Source of the DNA: Zygnema cylindricum
Lineage: Eukaryota > Streptophyta > Zygnematophyceae > Zygnematales > Zygnemataceae
Length of the DNA: 64,000 bases
Direction of reading: 5' to 3'
Assembly (NCBI GenBank): GCA_037447655.1
Contig: JBBHKE010000622.1
Span: 48,288 to 112,287, forward strand
The notes beneath the pieces were generated by a model that worked only from the letters and a program-made list of their open reading frames with translations, searched no databases and was not told the DNA's origin. A program made the position numbers and the translations under genes. Of the stretch, positions 44,416-57,479 are shown in pieces. Positions within the stretch are counted from its first letter, which is position 1, and every line of letters begins with the position of its first letter.

Positions 44416-45531
44416 GGATTCACCCTAGGAAGCACCACAGACTACCCTAAAAACAGCCTACTTTGGATACACACAGAATTCAACAGAATTAACAAAACAA
44501 GCTGAAACTACATTTACAGATATTATCTAGAATAAAAAATGATCTCACAAAGTTTCTGACAAAAATAATAAACAGATTGATCACATCATTTAGTCAAAGT
44601 TACAGAAAAACAATCTGCCAGAACTTTGATCAGACAGACTAACTTCACAATGAAGAAAAACATAGACCAGGATCACAATAGACCTGAAAATTTGTGACAA
44701 TATTAAAAATATAAATAGGAACACACATGAAGAATTTCAGATAATTCCGCTAGGAGATCTGAGAGTAATCCTCAGATAAAATTTCCAAAAATAACCATAA
44801 AACAGTGTTTGGTCCAAAAGGTTCCTATGTCCTAAAATGACGAAGTCCTACAAATATATACAAGAGCTTACTGCTGAATGTACGGAGGCATATCAGCCGT
44901 ACGCTATCTAACAGCTACCTCTATTAATGTCGGTATACCCGAATACTTCAACGTATGTCAAAGTGAGTAAATCTACACTAATAATTAATTCACAAAAAGA
45001 CACATCAATGTTCAACCAAATATTTACATCGACGCTTCCGTAAAATCCGCGTACTGAGTATCAACTTGATTAGTCACTTGAGGACGAAACCACGTCATGA
45101 ACCGACATCACATACGTACGGTCCACTTGATACCACATTATCAAAATACAATCCTTTGGAAATATCGGCGGACGCCGTCCGCCCTCCAAATGTACCACGG
45201 ACCACTTGCCGAAATTAAACCGTACCGAACTTGCGTCCTTTGCAATAAATACGCCTCTTGCAAATAAAGTACACTTGTCCAAATAAGACACTTCGTACCG
45301 GCGGCGTACATATTCAACATTTCGTAAATTTTACATCGGATCGCTTCGCGATTCGCCGTCCATTTGTAAACGTATTCCGAGCCACTCAATTAATCCCTTT
45401 AATTTCAATCGTACAATTACTCCCCCAATCCACAAATCCATTCGAACCTCCATTTGTACCACCACATTATTTTCGGTAATAATCTACCCATGAACCGTCG
45501 TGTGCGCACAAAATGTGGCGTAAGTACGAAA

Positions 45532-46552
45532 CTAACATTTCAAAAACAACAACGCTCTCGTGTCTATGATCCATCCTGCATCCTTTGGACCCTCCATGGC
45601 AGCCGCCATAGCAAATAAATCCCCCTCCTCTTGCTCATTGAAAATAAGAGGCACATCTGTATCAGTTGCAGAAGCTGAAAAAAGAGCATTTCCACGGGAA
45701 GGATTTCCAGAAAAACCTTTGTGATATTGGCTCTTTAGCCAACCTAGCGTGTATAAAACCTGTCTCATTAGCCTTGTTCAATATAGGACAGTACTTGTAT
45801 CCATGACCCTTCTCAGAATAATAGAAACAAGTAGTAGTAGATGGCTTATTCTGCCTCTGATTAAACTGATTCTGATTCTGATTAAACTGATATCTTTTGT
45901 CAAAGTTTGTTGCAAATGCTTCAACCTTTCCTTCTCCCTCAATGAGTTTAGTATTTGTTTCTTCCTCCAATATAAGATTATACGCTAACCGAAATGACCA
46001 GCTAGCTTTATCATGACTCTTTAATTGAACAAACATTCCCTTCATGCTACTAGGGAGACCTCTAATAAGCAAAGCTGCATGTTGAAACACAGGAAATGAC
46101 CCCCCAGCAAAAGAGTGAGCATCAATGAGCGCGCAAAAATTGTCACAATACTCAACCATAGTTCCCTCCGTGTATTTGTATCCCTAAATTTTTCCAGCCA
46201 CCAAGAGCTCCTCCTGAACATTCGCTTTCTCAAAAGCGGATTTGAGGGATGTCCAAATCTCCCTCGCCTTCTTCATTTTCAGTCGAGACATGACCAAATT
46301 TTCTAAAATACAAAGAATTATATTTTTTCTTGCCATTAAATTCTTCTTCGCCCAAGTTGGATCTGTTTCATCAAGGGAGCCATCCAAGATCCCCAATAAG
46401 TTAGCAGTTTCAAACGAAGATTCAACCATCGCCGCCCCGTACGCATACTTTTGGCCATTCAAGATAGGAATTCTTGACGAAAGGCCCATAACCTGTTGTT
46501 CTACAACCACCGTTGCAGGCGGAGAACCGGCAATAGTAGTGGAAGTAGACAT
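45532..46552 (-). pseudogene. copia gag plus start of protease, truncated
   Basis: Starts MSTSTTIAGSPPATVVVEQQ at 46,552. UBN2-type gag follows (AREIWTSLKSAFEKANVQEE), with an in-frame TAG near 46,186, then YTEGTMVEYCDNF. A degraded zinc knuckle follows (CFYYSEKGHGYKYC, second Cys replaced). After a frameshift near 45,720 the protease start reads GWIIDTRA instead of the active-site DTGA. The element stops there; integrase and reverse transcriptase are absent. The leader upstream is 46,553-47,125. Confidence 0.7.
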
Positions 46553-47125
46553 GAATAAAAGCAGAAACTATCAAAGTACCTACTCAACAGCCAACTTAGA
46601 ACTGACACAAAATATGACTCAAAAAGTGAATATGCTTCAAATTTACAGCAGTGATACACAATACAATAAACTGTCAATTCCCAAAATTGCAGCCCAAATG
46701 ATTGAATAAACCATAAGATATGATGTCTCGAAGTCTCCCAAAAACTGCCCTTAGAAAATCATATTCCTAAAACCGGATACTACAAAATTGGCAAGTCCTA
46801 AGTTATATACTCATAGTGTGTAACAACTGATCTACACTAATTCGGGTAACCGTTACAACGGTTATTATCCAGGCTAACGACAAAGCATCCTACTCGTACG
46901 TCACTGTACCTCAAAAACCCTAATTACTATTTTCTAAAAACCTGATTAATGGAACACTATTTTATATCGCACTAAACAACAAACTAATGTTATTCAGATA
47001 TTTACAAAAATTGAACCGTACACAAAACGTTCTAACTGTACACAAAACGTTCCAAATGCTTTGTCAGCGGCAACTGCTAAAGTCCAGCCGAATGTGGTGG
47101 TGTAGTACGAAGCACCTGAGTGCTT
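46515..47125 (-). repeat. copia leader/LTR region, copy 2
   Basis: Duplicates 43,388-43,985 and includes the first codons of the gag at 46,552. LTR borders and primer site could not be resolved. Confidence 0.6.
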
Positions 47126-47130
47126 CGTCA

Positions 47131-47199
47131 CTTGTGGTCCCTCGCGAATCACGCTTGTGGTCCCTTGTGAATAACGCTTGTGGTCCCAGGTGAATCGCG
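47131..47199 (+). repeat. 23-bp tandem repeat, three units
   Basis: Three consecutive units beginning CTTGTGGTCCC and ending in GAATCACG/GAATAACG/GAATCGCG. No gene association seen. Confidence 0.75.
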
Positions 47200-47514
47200 T
47201 CTGTTGGAACAGATTCGATTGACGATGGTACCGTCGAGTTGTACCATATGTTTCCGGAATACTCGGGACAGAACTGTTCGTCCGATCATGTGAATCGCTT
47301 CGTCAACTTTTTGGCACGTATGGCTGAATGTCGTCGCTACTCCAAAAAACGTGCATACGTTCTTTCGCCGACACGTGTCCCTGCAAAAGTACAATACACT
47401 CTACTGTACCTTTTGCTACTGTAACACTAATTAAGGTAAGTATTACAGTAGACTACTAGAAAAATATCCTAAGTTATTTTTACCCCTATTGATTGAAATA
47501 AAGATTTTTAAATT

Positions 47515-50500
47515 ACAAAAGTAACAACGCTAAGGTATATAAGTGAACCAACCGCCTCTTGATATGGTACGACGATAGAATCCTCCTCTTCAAACTTACG
47601 AATTTGTAGGTTTGCATCCAACGGTGTAGAAAGCGGTTTCGCGTCAGACATACCAAATATCTCCAAAATCTCCTTACAATATTGAGCTTGACTCAATTTA
47701 ATGTTCCCCTCCTTGTCACGTATCACTTCAATCCCCAAAATATATCGTACCTCTTGAAGATCTGTTACTTTAAAATGTTAACCAAGATATTGTTTCAACT
47801 CATTAATGCGCTCCATCTTGTCGCATGCCATCAAGAAATCATCCACATAAACGGAAAAGATGATTTGATGAACTCCTTCACCTTTCACGTGAACTCTTGA
47901 ATTGGACGTAGTCCGTACAAATCCAAACTTCAATAGCACTTGATGAAGTCTCAAATACCAAGTGCGTGGTGCTTGTTTCAAAATCATATAATGACTTTCG
48001 CAAACGCCATACATTTCTTTCCTGCAAAGGAGAGACACCTTCCGGTACCGTCATATATACCTCTTCCTCCAACTCACCATTTAAAAACGCGGTTTCAACG
48101 TCCATTTGATGGACGTGCTTCTTCCCTATCGCTGCAATTGCAATAATAATCCGTTGTGAGTCGAACTTCACCACGGGAGCATAAGTCTCCTTAAAATCGA
48201 TTCCCTCACCTTGTTGGAACCCCTTACACACAAGCCTCGCCTTGTACTTAATTATTTCACGCGACGCTCCAGTTTTGGTCTTGAAGACCCACTTGCATCA
48301 ATCGCCTTTTTCCCCTCCGGTAATTTAACTTCCTCAAAAGTTCGATTATCAACCACCGGTTTAAATTCTTTCTCCCACGCCGGTTTCCACTTACTCTCCC
48401 AATCACTAGCCTTGACATAAGATTGAGGGTCGCCGGTCATATTTTCCGTAAGTGATTGCTACAAAAGAAACTCCGTCAACTTGCATCGGAAAGATAATAA
48501 TGCGAGTTTGATGCATTTTCCCCTTTTCGATCATAAGTGAGTTTCTCCAGTTTCTTCCCCTTTGTAATCCGAGAGCTCCTCCTAATAACTTGCTCCTCCT
48601 CCTTTTCCTCTTTCTCTTCCTCGGATTCAATTTCAATTTCCTTCTCACTCGATTTAGAACTCAATTTAGAACTTTGAGATTTCCGAATGTTCGAAAGCAC
48701 TCGGGAATCTAAAGATCCATTACTCTTACTTTCAAATTCAATTTCAACCGATTTCCCCAAATTCTTTTTCTTAGTTTTCTCATTCGGTTCCACATCGGAT
48801 TCCGAATCCCAAATGAACGGAAAACTCTCAATTTCACTCTCCTCATAAAAATCCAAATTTTCTTTAAATTTCCCAACGGAATTCATTGCGGATTTGAGAT
48901 CCTCATGAAAATCCACATTCCGAGATTCCTTCACGGTGTGACGAGCCGGATCATATACTCGGTATAAACTCCCCTTTACACTATATCCAATAAAAATTCC
49001 CGGCCAACTCCTTGGTGCAAATTTCCCCTTCCTCTTAATTGATTCCACATAAACCGCAGCATGACATCCCCAAATTCCCAAATGATGAATCGTGGGCTTT
49101 CTACCACCCTATAACTCCTCCGTTGTTTTACTTCCGGAAACCGAAGTGAGACTTCGGTTACAAATATAATTCGCCGTAAGAATCGCATCTCCCAACAAAA
49201 ACATCTCTCCTCCGTGGCTATGAACCATCGCACGGACCATTTCTTGTAAGGTACGATTCTTCCTCTCGGCCACTCCATTTGAATCCGGAGAATAAGACGC
49301 CGTGAATTGATGCCTTATCCCCCATTCCTTACAATACCCCTCAAAAACAACAAACTCCCCTCCATTATCCGCGCGAATGGATTTAAGCTTCTTATCAATT
49401 TGCCTTTTGGCCATTACATGCCATTCTTTATATTTTTCAATTGTATCCAATTTCTTTTTCAATAAATACACCCATGACTTCCGGGAGAAGTCATCAACAA
49501 TCACCAAAGTATACTTGTTACCTCCAATTGTCTCGGGTTTAATATGTCCACAAAGATCGATGTGAACAACCTCCAAAGGACTTTGAGCTCGATGCTTGAT
49601 GTCTTTATTCGGATGGGATTTCCGAATTTGACGTCCTTTGCTACATCCTCCACATCCATTCACCTTCTCACCGGATGCGAGGTCCAAACCCCTCACCGAA
49701 GAATGACGAATCATCTTCTTCAAACTTACCTCGGATGTGTGACACATTCGATGATGCCATAAGGTAAGATCACCTTTCAACTCCGGAATTCGGTGTGAAA
49801 TTCCCTTGGTGGGAACTTTAGATTTCGGCCTCCTCCATAAGAGCCGACTATGATTCGCATCCGTTACAACTCCTTCTCCAATTACATTCCCCTTCTCATT
49901 CCAAATCTCAATAGATTGATCACCTCTTGCAAGTAAGCTTCCACCACTCTTTTGGATTTGTGGAATGCTTAACAAATTGACCGAACCGTCCGGAAGGTAA
50001 AGAGTATTTTGAAGACCATACTCCGTCGATTTTTCTTTCCAATCATTATCCCATGAAAGAAAATCAAGCCGAACCGTGCCAACTGTTCCAACCGAAATGA
50101 CATGGCCGCTTGCAACCGTAATAAACTTTGGAACCGTAAGTTCTCTCATGGCATCAAACAAGGTAGCATCCGTGCAAACATGGTGAGATGCCCCGGTATC
50201 AATAATCTTCTCCTTCTCTAAATTTCCTTTACTACTCACCGAATCAAGGGTAAGGTTAAGAACCGGAAATACATCACCGGTTTCCTTACCATAGTCAAAG
50301 TAAATTGCATTACCATAACCACGACCACCACCGCGGCCTCTTCCTCGGCCACCACCTCGGGCGCCTCTGTGACCTCCTCTAGCTCCTCTTCCACCTCCGG
50401 AATCTCTACTCTTTGCATAACATTGAGAAATCGTATGCCCCCACTTACCACAAAAATGACATTGCTTTTCCTTATCCGGACAAGAGGATGACAAGTGTCC

Positions 50501-51580
50501 AAGCCGGTTACACCAGTAGCATGTGACATTGGAAAGATCCGAAAGGACCTTCGGTGGACGACCTTGCTCCCTCTATTTTCCTCGGCCGCCACCACCACCT
50601 CTCGGGCCGCCTCCTCTACCACCTCCTCTACCACCGGCAAAGCTAAGATCCGGGGTTTCAGGAGTAGTAGAGTTGAGAACTCCTCCTCCACTTGAAGAAG
50701 CCGATGGAGTTCCCTCCGACATTTTGATAAAATTGACGGTGAATCCGAAAGTATTATCCGCCTTCGCTCGTAAAATAGCTTTAAGATGCGAAAGCTTATC
50801 CGGTAAAGCATTAAGCAACACGCTTAATTTATCCGCATCCAAAATAACTCGACCATTGTGGAGTAATTGCTCGAGTATAATATTGAAGCGCTTCACGGCA
50901 TCATCCGTCACTTCATTTGATTTGATTTTAAAATTCATAAAGTCAGTATAAACATATTGACCCTTGTTCTCAACGCCTTTCTCATATTGCTCCTCAAGTG
51001 CTTGCCAACACTCATGGGCCGTGTCGTGAGCGAGGAAATGATCATGCACGGAAGAAGTGCAATTCTTCATCAAACCGGTCGTTTCCGCGATATCCTTCAA
51101 CCTCCATTGAGCACGTGCCTTACTCTCTGTTGGCATCTTCTCCTCTCCATTGACAATCCTCCAAAGCCTCTTAAGAATAAGTTGATTTGAAATAAATTTC
51201 CTCCAAACCGCATAATTGGTGCCATTAAAGGCCACGGATTTCCCCGACATATTATAATCATCTTCGTTATCCAATGCCTCTTCAAAATCTAAATCTTCCT
51301 CTATCTTTGCTTTACCTTTCCTAATTCTCTCTTTTATCTCACTCTCATTAGCTCCTCCACTAAATGGATCGGCAGACTGAAATGTAGCAAATTCTCTTTT
51401 CCCACTAGATTGAGTTTGAAATCGTGAATCTATATATCTCATTAATGTATCAAACATCTCCTCAAATTTTCTCTCCGTATTCCGAGTCTCCTCAAATTGA
51501 GAACCTGAAAAACTGAACTCTCTTGCTCTCTCTGAAGTCGCTATGGGGGAAGGAGTATTTCTATTCTTCTTCCTCCCCAT
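47515..51580 (-). pseudogene. Ty1/copia gag-pol, several disruptions, 3'-truncated
   Basis: Gag (51,580-50,573) has a UBN2 core (CWQALEEQYEKG) and a Gly/Arg-rich tail. An in-frame TAG at 50,573 precedes two zinc knuckles (CYWCNRLGHLSSSC and CHFCGKWGHTISQC). Protease has DTGAS; GAG-pre-integrase has LWHHRMCHTSEVSLKKMI; integrase has VHIDLCGH, IRADNGGEF and GVAERKNRTL, so the three acidic residues are intact. A TAG at 49,109 interrupts the usual ELW motif. Reverse transcriptase follows in different frames, with frameshifts near 48,460, 48,300 and 48,010: KETYAPVVKFDSQR, DVETAFLNGELEEEVYM and YVDDFLMA. The last readable part is PYQEAVGSLIYL at about 47,530, so RNase H and the 3' LTR are missing. 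Confidence 0.85.
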
Positions 51581-51608
51581 GCGCTCCCTCTCTATCTCCG
51601 AAGCACTA

Positions 51609-51620
51609 GCTCCGATACCA
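51609..51620 (-). promoter_or_regulatory. copia primer-binding site (initiator Met tRNA type)
   Basis: Minus strand TGGTATCGGAGC, 29 nt upstream of the gag start and two bases from the presumed LTR end. It has the same A-to-G variant as the site at 4595-4607. Confidence 0.85.
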
Positions 51621-51622
51621 AT

Positions 51623-52330
51623 CGTAGGATCTTAAGCAAAAGAGTTTCTCTTAAAATAATTCACAAAATCATAAATCATTACACAGCGGAAGCTCATAAA
51701 AGACAAGAGGAATATTCAGCCATAATGATTTATAAGTGTTCTTGGCCGAAGCCTCTTTACATCATCTCTCTTCTCTCTTCTCTCTCTTCTCTATCCTCTT
51801 TAAATAATCTCTTACTCCAATATCAAATCCTCTATGATTCAATCATGTAAGATACAAATGATAGATTACTCTACACATGTACACTGCTGCCTATATATAC
51901 TCGCTACTCTGCACTAAGAGACAACAAGATAAGACAAGCAGAAATTAGTGTAGCGACGAAGTCTGTCCCTAGCTGACTGTGCACTCTTCAATGAAAATTC
52001 CAAGAAGGAAGGCGCACACGCTTCTTCCTTCGGAATAACAAACTCCAAACGTTTGACTAACACGTGTCGCTTCACGAACACACCTGCACGCAAATTGAAA
52101 CACATGCGCACAAAACAAACAAGTGACGCGAAACGAAATCGTATGTTTCGTTAGCGGACAACAAAAGTATTGTCGCGAAACAACATCGTACTTTTTGTAT
52201 GATGACGCGACAATTCGCGTCAAACAAATACGACTTGGTATGACGCTTCACAAAATGTGGCGAAAACGACAATAATCCAACACAAAAGAAGCCAAAAACC
52301 AAAAGAAATCTGGCAGGTTGAGCCATAATG
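51623..52330 (-). repeat. copia 5' LTR (approximate far end)
   Basis: Directly abuts the primer site. It shares blocks with 52,982-54,120, for example ATTACACAGCGGAAGCTCATAAAA in split form and GCCTCTTTACATCATCTCTCTT. It contains several ACGCGAAACRAAATCG-type repeats near its far end. The outer boundary is not certain. Confidence 0.65.
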
Positions 52331-52637
52331 TTTATGCCACAAAGTTATGGAAAGCAAAACCTCTAAGTGTCACAAGTTAAATCCTGGTAGGCTCTTATAC
52401 TTTGACCCATCAAAGACGTGCAAACGGTTTTGTTGATCTCCAAGGGTTTCTGTTTCTTTACTACATACACATTGTTGCGTTGTCACATGAACTACATGCC
52501 ATTGCACAGGCATAGAAAGAACCACATCACTACCACATTCCAAGCCACACTACCCAATTCCAAGCCATGCCGAGCTTTTCAAAGATATCGTCAATACAAA
52601 CCAGGTAGAGTAGAGCCGCTCAAGGAAGTTAGCACAA

Positions 52638-52722
52638 TGTATGTATGTACGTATGTATGTACGTTTGTATGTATGTATGTATGCATGTATGTATGTATGC
52701 ATGTATGTATGTATGTCTGTAT
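52638..52722 (+). repeat. ATGT tetranucleotide microsatellite
   Basis: About 21 imperfect ATGT units with occasional ACGT, ATGC and TTGT variants. Confidence 0.9.
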
Positions 52723-52734
52723 GGCTCAACAAGG

Positions 52735-52812
52735 CCCACATTGGCTCAACAAGGGCGACATTAAACAAAGTCCAGAACTCAACAAGGCCGACATTAAACA
52801 AAGTTTAGAACT
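52735..52812 (+). repeat. Short tandem repeat CTCAACAAGGSCGACATTAAAC
   Basis: Three imperfect units after the microsatellite. No coding meaning evident. Confidence 0.6.
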
Positions 52813-52981
52813 CTAAGTTTTAGTTGCCATGTGTAGCAAACCTAAGTTCTAACTACTATCAAAGACTTAAAAAGAGCTCCAAGGGTACTGAGCACCAAGG
52901 AGTGAGCAGATGTCACAAGCAACATCTTTTTTGTGTCAGCACTAAAGAGAGGAGGTGAGAGGGACGAACCTCAGGCATAAT

Positions 52982-54120
52982 TGTTAGATCTTAAAATAGA
53001 ATTACCACTCAAATAAATCACCAAAAACATAAAACATTACACAGCGGAAGCTCATAAAAGGCAAAAGGATAATCGGCCAAAAGAGTTTATAAGTGTTTTG
53101 GCCCAAGCCTCTTTACATCATCTCTCTTCCCTCCTCTTCTTCTCTCTTCAAAGATAAACTCTACACTCTTAAAATATCACTTAAGAATGATCACACTTCT
53201 TAAAACCTCTATTCTCCAAATGGATCATTAAGGATCCACAACACTATAGAGGGAGAGGCCATCAAAGGCCAAAAAGTAAAGAAAAGATAGAAATGAATAG
53301 ATGAGAAACAAAGGAAGATAGGTAGGAAGTTTGTTGTCAAGATGTCCTTTTCGTGAATTGATAATAATACATGTGAGACAAGAGACTTTTACAGAACAGA
53401 GAAATGAAAAAGTCGGTTCTAGGTAGATCTAAGACAAGACGTAACTAATGTGGGTAGATCTAGCTACGTCAAAAGAATTCAATTGACTGTTTCAATTGAC
53501 TGGTGGTTCCACTGAGAATCATATCTACACTACAAGAGGTATGTACGTTCCACTAAGTGTCGTTCTATACTACCAAAGGTATTGTATATTCCACTATGAG
53601 AGTCATACGTAAATTATAAAGTACACCAAATGACATGTACCTCAATAGTAGTGTTTAGGACTTTAATGATGTGAATTTAGACATAGGCTTTAAGAGAGAA
53701 AATTAACACTTTCAATAAACACCTCTTAATAGACCACAAATGATCTACATCTTTACTCCTCAATTGATCCAAAGTTAAACCAGGGATTAATTTTAGAGCT
53801 GCACTATGCTGCATAAATAGCCTGTCTTACTAGCTTACAAATCAAAGCAAGCAAACTAGCAAGGCGGCAACTCTTCTCTCCTTTCAGGCAGAATAACACG
53901 GAAAGGAAACTTCTAGAGAAGAAGGTGCACACGCCTTCTCCTTCGAAACGTGAAATCCCAAAGGAGAAGTTTCGCACGTGTGATGTGCACGCACGAAACC
54001 AAACACTTGCACACTGAAACAAAAGTGACGCGAGACGAAATCGTACATTTCGTTCGCTGATACATCGAATAATGACGCGAAATGAAGTCGTATGTTTTGG
54101 CGCCAAACATCGATACTCCA
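52982..54120 (-). repeat. Second, diverged copia LTR (possibly solo)
   Basis: Begins TGTTAGATCTTAAAATA on the plus strand, so it ends in CA on the minus strand. It follows the LTR at 51,623 through the ACAGCGGAAGCTCATAAAA and CTCTTTACATCATCTCTCTT blocks and again through an ACACGCCTTCTCCTTCG-type block. It is longer than the first because of extra sequence at about 53,250-53,800. No gag-pol is attached on either side, so it may be a solo LTR of a related family. Confidence 0.5.
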
Positions 54121-54129
54121 AAAATTATA

Positions 54130-54860
54130 AACTCCAAACAACTTCGGGTCGAGTTCATCAGTCGAAAAGTGGGGTAAATTACAGAAATTCGCGACTATCC
54201 GTACCAATTCGTATCGCTTATTTTGTTTTTATACGCGATACAACATTACACAAAATCTTGCCAATACTCTCTAAAGGTTTTGGAGGTAATACTGACCGAC
54301 AGATGTTCATCCGCGAGGCGTTCGCTTCATTTTTCTCTGTAGCCGCTAACGAACCTGAAAGAGTTGGGTTGGCAGATACAGAAAAAAAAATTGTGACACG
54401 CTGGACGAATAAGCTACGTGTCACGATGGAAAACCAACGAAAATTGACGAAATTTGCACATGGTATGTACGTTTCAAAATGCAACTGAAAATTAAAAAAG
54501 TAATCTCGAAACAGCCTTTCGTCGCGCAATTTCTTTCGTCACACTATTTTCGGCAAAATATTTTCGTCATGTTCGAAAACACAAACCCTAAAAACGAGTT
54601 GGCTTAAAAGACAGGCATTTGCATAAAGTACAAAATTTTTGTCGTATTATGACTTGGTACGCAGGTGCATGGTACGCAAATGAAGATTTGAAGTGAAATT
54701 TGTGGGTGTGAAGATTTTAAAAATCTTGTCAAAATCTACGTGGTGCCACTCAATGTATAACACTTGGATTACAAACTCTTCATGATGGAACTTCGACTCA
54801 ATTAACCCGGCCCCTAGAGTTGGCCGTACGATTACAGAAACGACTGATGGAACTTGACTC
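54130..54860. other. Intergenic, nothing recognised
   Basis: AT-rich sequence with short frames only. Confidence 0.35.
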
Positions 54861-54863
54861 TTA

Positions 54864-55191
54864 GTGTTGGGTATCAAACGGCCCCATACCGATATTCGAT
54901 ATGTACTGAATTTTGGGTCCCAATAATCGATATATCGAAGAGATGAATATCGCGATATTTTTGCGATATATCGGCTGATAATTCGATATATTTTCTACCG
55001 CGATATATCGAAGTGGACGCTAGGTCAAAAAAATTTCAAAAGCCCCCACCCACCCTCGCGGCCTCATGAAGCAATACTGAGTGTACCATTTCCATACGAT
55101 TTTCCGTACGATATCGAGGCCTTTGACCGATCGATATTCGATATATCACATATCAAATTATCAAGATATAATTTTACCCGATACCCAACAC
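54864..55191. mobile_element. MITE with GTGTTGGGTATC termini, packed with CGATATATCG palindromes
   Basis: 328 bp with perfect 12-bp inverted termini GTGTTGGGTATC, flanked by TA on both sides (54,862-54,863 and 55,192-55,193). The interior carries at least six ATCGATAT/CGATATATCG-type self-complementary words. TA duplication fits the Tc1/mariner group. No coding capacity. Confidence 0.75.
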
Positions 55192-55559
55192 TACCAAACG
55201 TACCCAAAATGTGTACTCGCGAATCGAAGCCAAACACTTTCATCGCCAATCAGATATTTCAGAGACATTTAAAACAACCCGTCACACATTCAACCCGTGC
55301 GAAGTATTCGGACCAAATATCTCCATATCGATACATAGACGCGAATCGAAGTTGAGCGCTTCGTACGCGAACGCCATATACATTGCGGTTTGCCAAGGCA
55401 ACTTTTCACGCGATTCAACAATGAATCTAACAATAATGATCGACGAGATGTTAAGGTTTGTAGATAGAGTGATGTTATCGACGATCCGGTTAAAGGGAAG
55501 GCCAGGACTTTGTCTAAAATAAGAGAAGAACAAGACAAAAGTAACTGAAGAAAAGAATG

Positions 55560-55850
55560 GATGTGTATCATAAAGGATGATTTTTTATCGTAAGAGATGA
55601 ATCGTGAAAGAAGAAAAAAACCAAGACAACTATACGAAAAAAATAGATGTGTAACGTCAAAGATGTAGTCATGAGTATATAGTAACATGTGTATCGTAGA
55701 GGGGTAGTCACGAGTATATAGTAACAAAGAATGGATGTGTATCCTTGAAAGGAATGATGAGCCAGCCAATATTTGAACGCGGGACCTTTCAGTGTACCTT
55801 TGAATGTGCCAACCACTGTGCCATCAACCTAGATTGAGGTTGGTGAGTCC
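55560..55850 (-). mobile_element. tRNA-derived SINE candidate with internal tandem repeat
   Basis: On the minus strand an A-box-like TGGCACAGTGGTTGGCA (55,807-55,823) is followed 26 nt later by a B-box-like GCGTTCAAATA (55,770-55,780). Downstream on the same strand, two copies of a roughly 40-bp unit (plus-strand GAGTATATAGTAACA at 55,673 and 55,714) form the body. The ends are approximate. Confidence 0.5.
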
Positions 55851-56049
55851 TTTTTCTTTGGGTAATTAGTGTGGATCCCAGTATCAATCCGTACATTTTT
55901 CGTACGTCAACACGTGACATGGCCCATGCCAATGGAGAAGGCAATGATGTAGAACACCTTGCTTCTAAGAGCTAGAGGGCTTGCAATGGCCTTCAAAAGG
56001 CTACTACCATCGTTGAAACTTGAATCCCTTCTTGCCCATCCCACAAAAG

Positions 56050-56450
56050 TCTGGACTCACTCACCTACAACACTCATACATTCGCCAACTCTCCCCTCTC
56101 CACTCTATTTTTCTCTCCTTCTCTAATCCTTACCCCCACCCCTCTCCCACAGTTTTCTTTCACTCTCATTTATTTCCCTCTTAAGAAGATGACCCCCGCT
56201 TTTTCTTTCCCTCCTATTCTTCTACCACCATTTACCTACACTCATTTTCCCCTCCTCCCCTTTTTCACCCCCTCCTCCATTCACTTCCATTCTCCGTTTC
56301 CCCCCTTTTTCCATTTTTATTCCTCTCCCTTTCGAGTTCCTCCTCCACACTCCTCACCCTCATATTTATCCAACAACGATTTTCACCCCACTTCATTCCA
56401 TCCCCACTCTCTTCCTTTTCTCCCTCTCTAACTTTTTCTTCCCTCTCCTT
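56050..56450 (+). repeat. Pyrimidine-rich low-complexity tract
   Basis: C/T-rich on the plus strand (many TCTCCC, CCTCC and TTTTCC runs). The open frames seen on both strands are compositional. Confidence 0.7.
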
Positions 56451-56771
56451 TTCGCCAAATACATATTTTGTAACTGCTTGTGATATCGCATGACATTTTG
56501 TGACACTAAAGACGTACTGCCTTCCAGTCTGTGCCGTTTCATTGTTGAAAAAGATGTGCTTTGCCTTTAAGCCTCTTATGCGGTCGCCGTGAAATGGCAT
56601 CAAAATCTTAAGACCCCTATGACAAAAATCAGTACATGAGGTAAACGGACAAAAAATAATAATTTGTGTACTTTTCCTTGTCGTACTAAACGCAAACGGA
56701 CAAAACATTGCAAATCGTGTACTTTTTGTCATCGCTTGAATTCGTTGGAAATTTTTGGAAAATTTTGACAC

Positions 56772-57020
56772 ATGCGATGTATATGTTTCTATTTGTTTAG
56801 CGTTGGTACTTTAATTGAAATCACATCGACGATGTGTTTTAAAATTAAGGTTGAAGGTGATGGTTCTTTACGTGGTTGTGGGTCGTTGAACACAAGACGA
56901 CAACATGTGGTACATTTTAAGTTTGATGATGACGCAAAATGCACTTCTAATTTTTTAGTTTATATATATGGTTGTAACTTACGCGGTACGGCGCTAAGTT
57001 TTAGAGGAAAACGACAGTAA
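56772..57020 (+). pseudogene. Unrecognised ORF fragment, first of two tandem degenerate copies
   Basis: 82-codon frame with FKFDDDAKCTSNFLVYIYGC and TALSFRGK. It is repeated in degraded form at about 57,480-57,705. The surrounding 500-600 bp also recur (GACATCGTAGACGTACAACC against GACACTAAAGACGTACTGCC). I do not recognise the family. Two copies keeping similar residues suggests it was once coding. Confidence 0.4.
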
Positions 57021-57479
57021 TAAAATTTATTACTTTCGCACATGGAGACATACCCTAACAAAGAAATTTTTATTTAAGTGTGTGACAATTCCCTTCAGAC
57101 TGTCAACTTCTACATTATGTCTTGTCGCACCTTATTTTTCCAAACTCTTTCAAGCGTCCCAAGACACATCGTAGTTTTTGAAACCATTTGTGACATCGTA
57201 GACGTACAACCTTGTAACCATGGTTGTACAACATGCCTTTGTGTTTGCCTCTCCTCTTCAGCCGCCACGAATCAAAATGGAGCCTTCACAGATTGTCACC
57301 TTTGCATATATTTAACCTTTCCGTGAAATGGCACTGAAGCCCCGAGACCCTTGCAAAACAGTACAAAATGCAAGCGGACAAAAACGAGCAACCCTAAACT
57401 TTTTTTCATCGTCAAAAACTTTTAGAAACTTTTCAAACATGAGAATATGTTTTCATATTCGTGAAAGAGGTTTTAATTT

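Noticed and set aside
45070-45480. Short frames on both strands between the copia fragments
   Set aside because: No copia or other domain could be read; composition is typical of shadows in AT-rich sequence.
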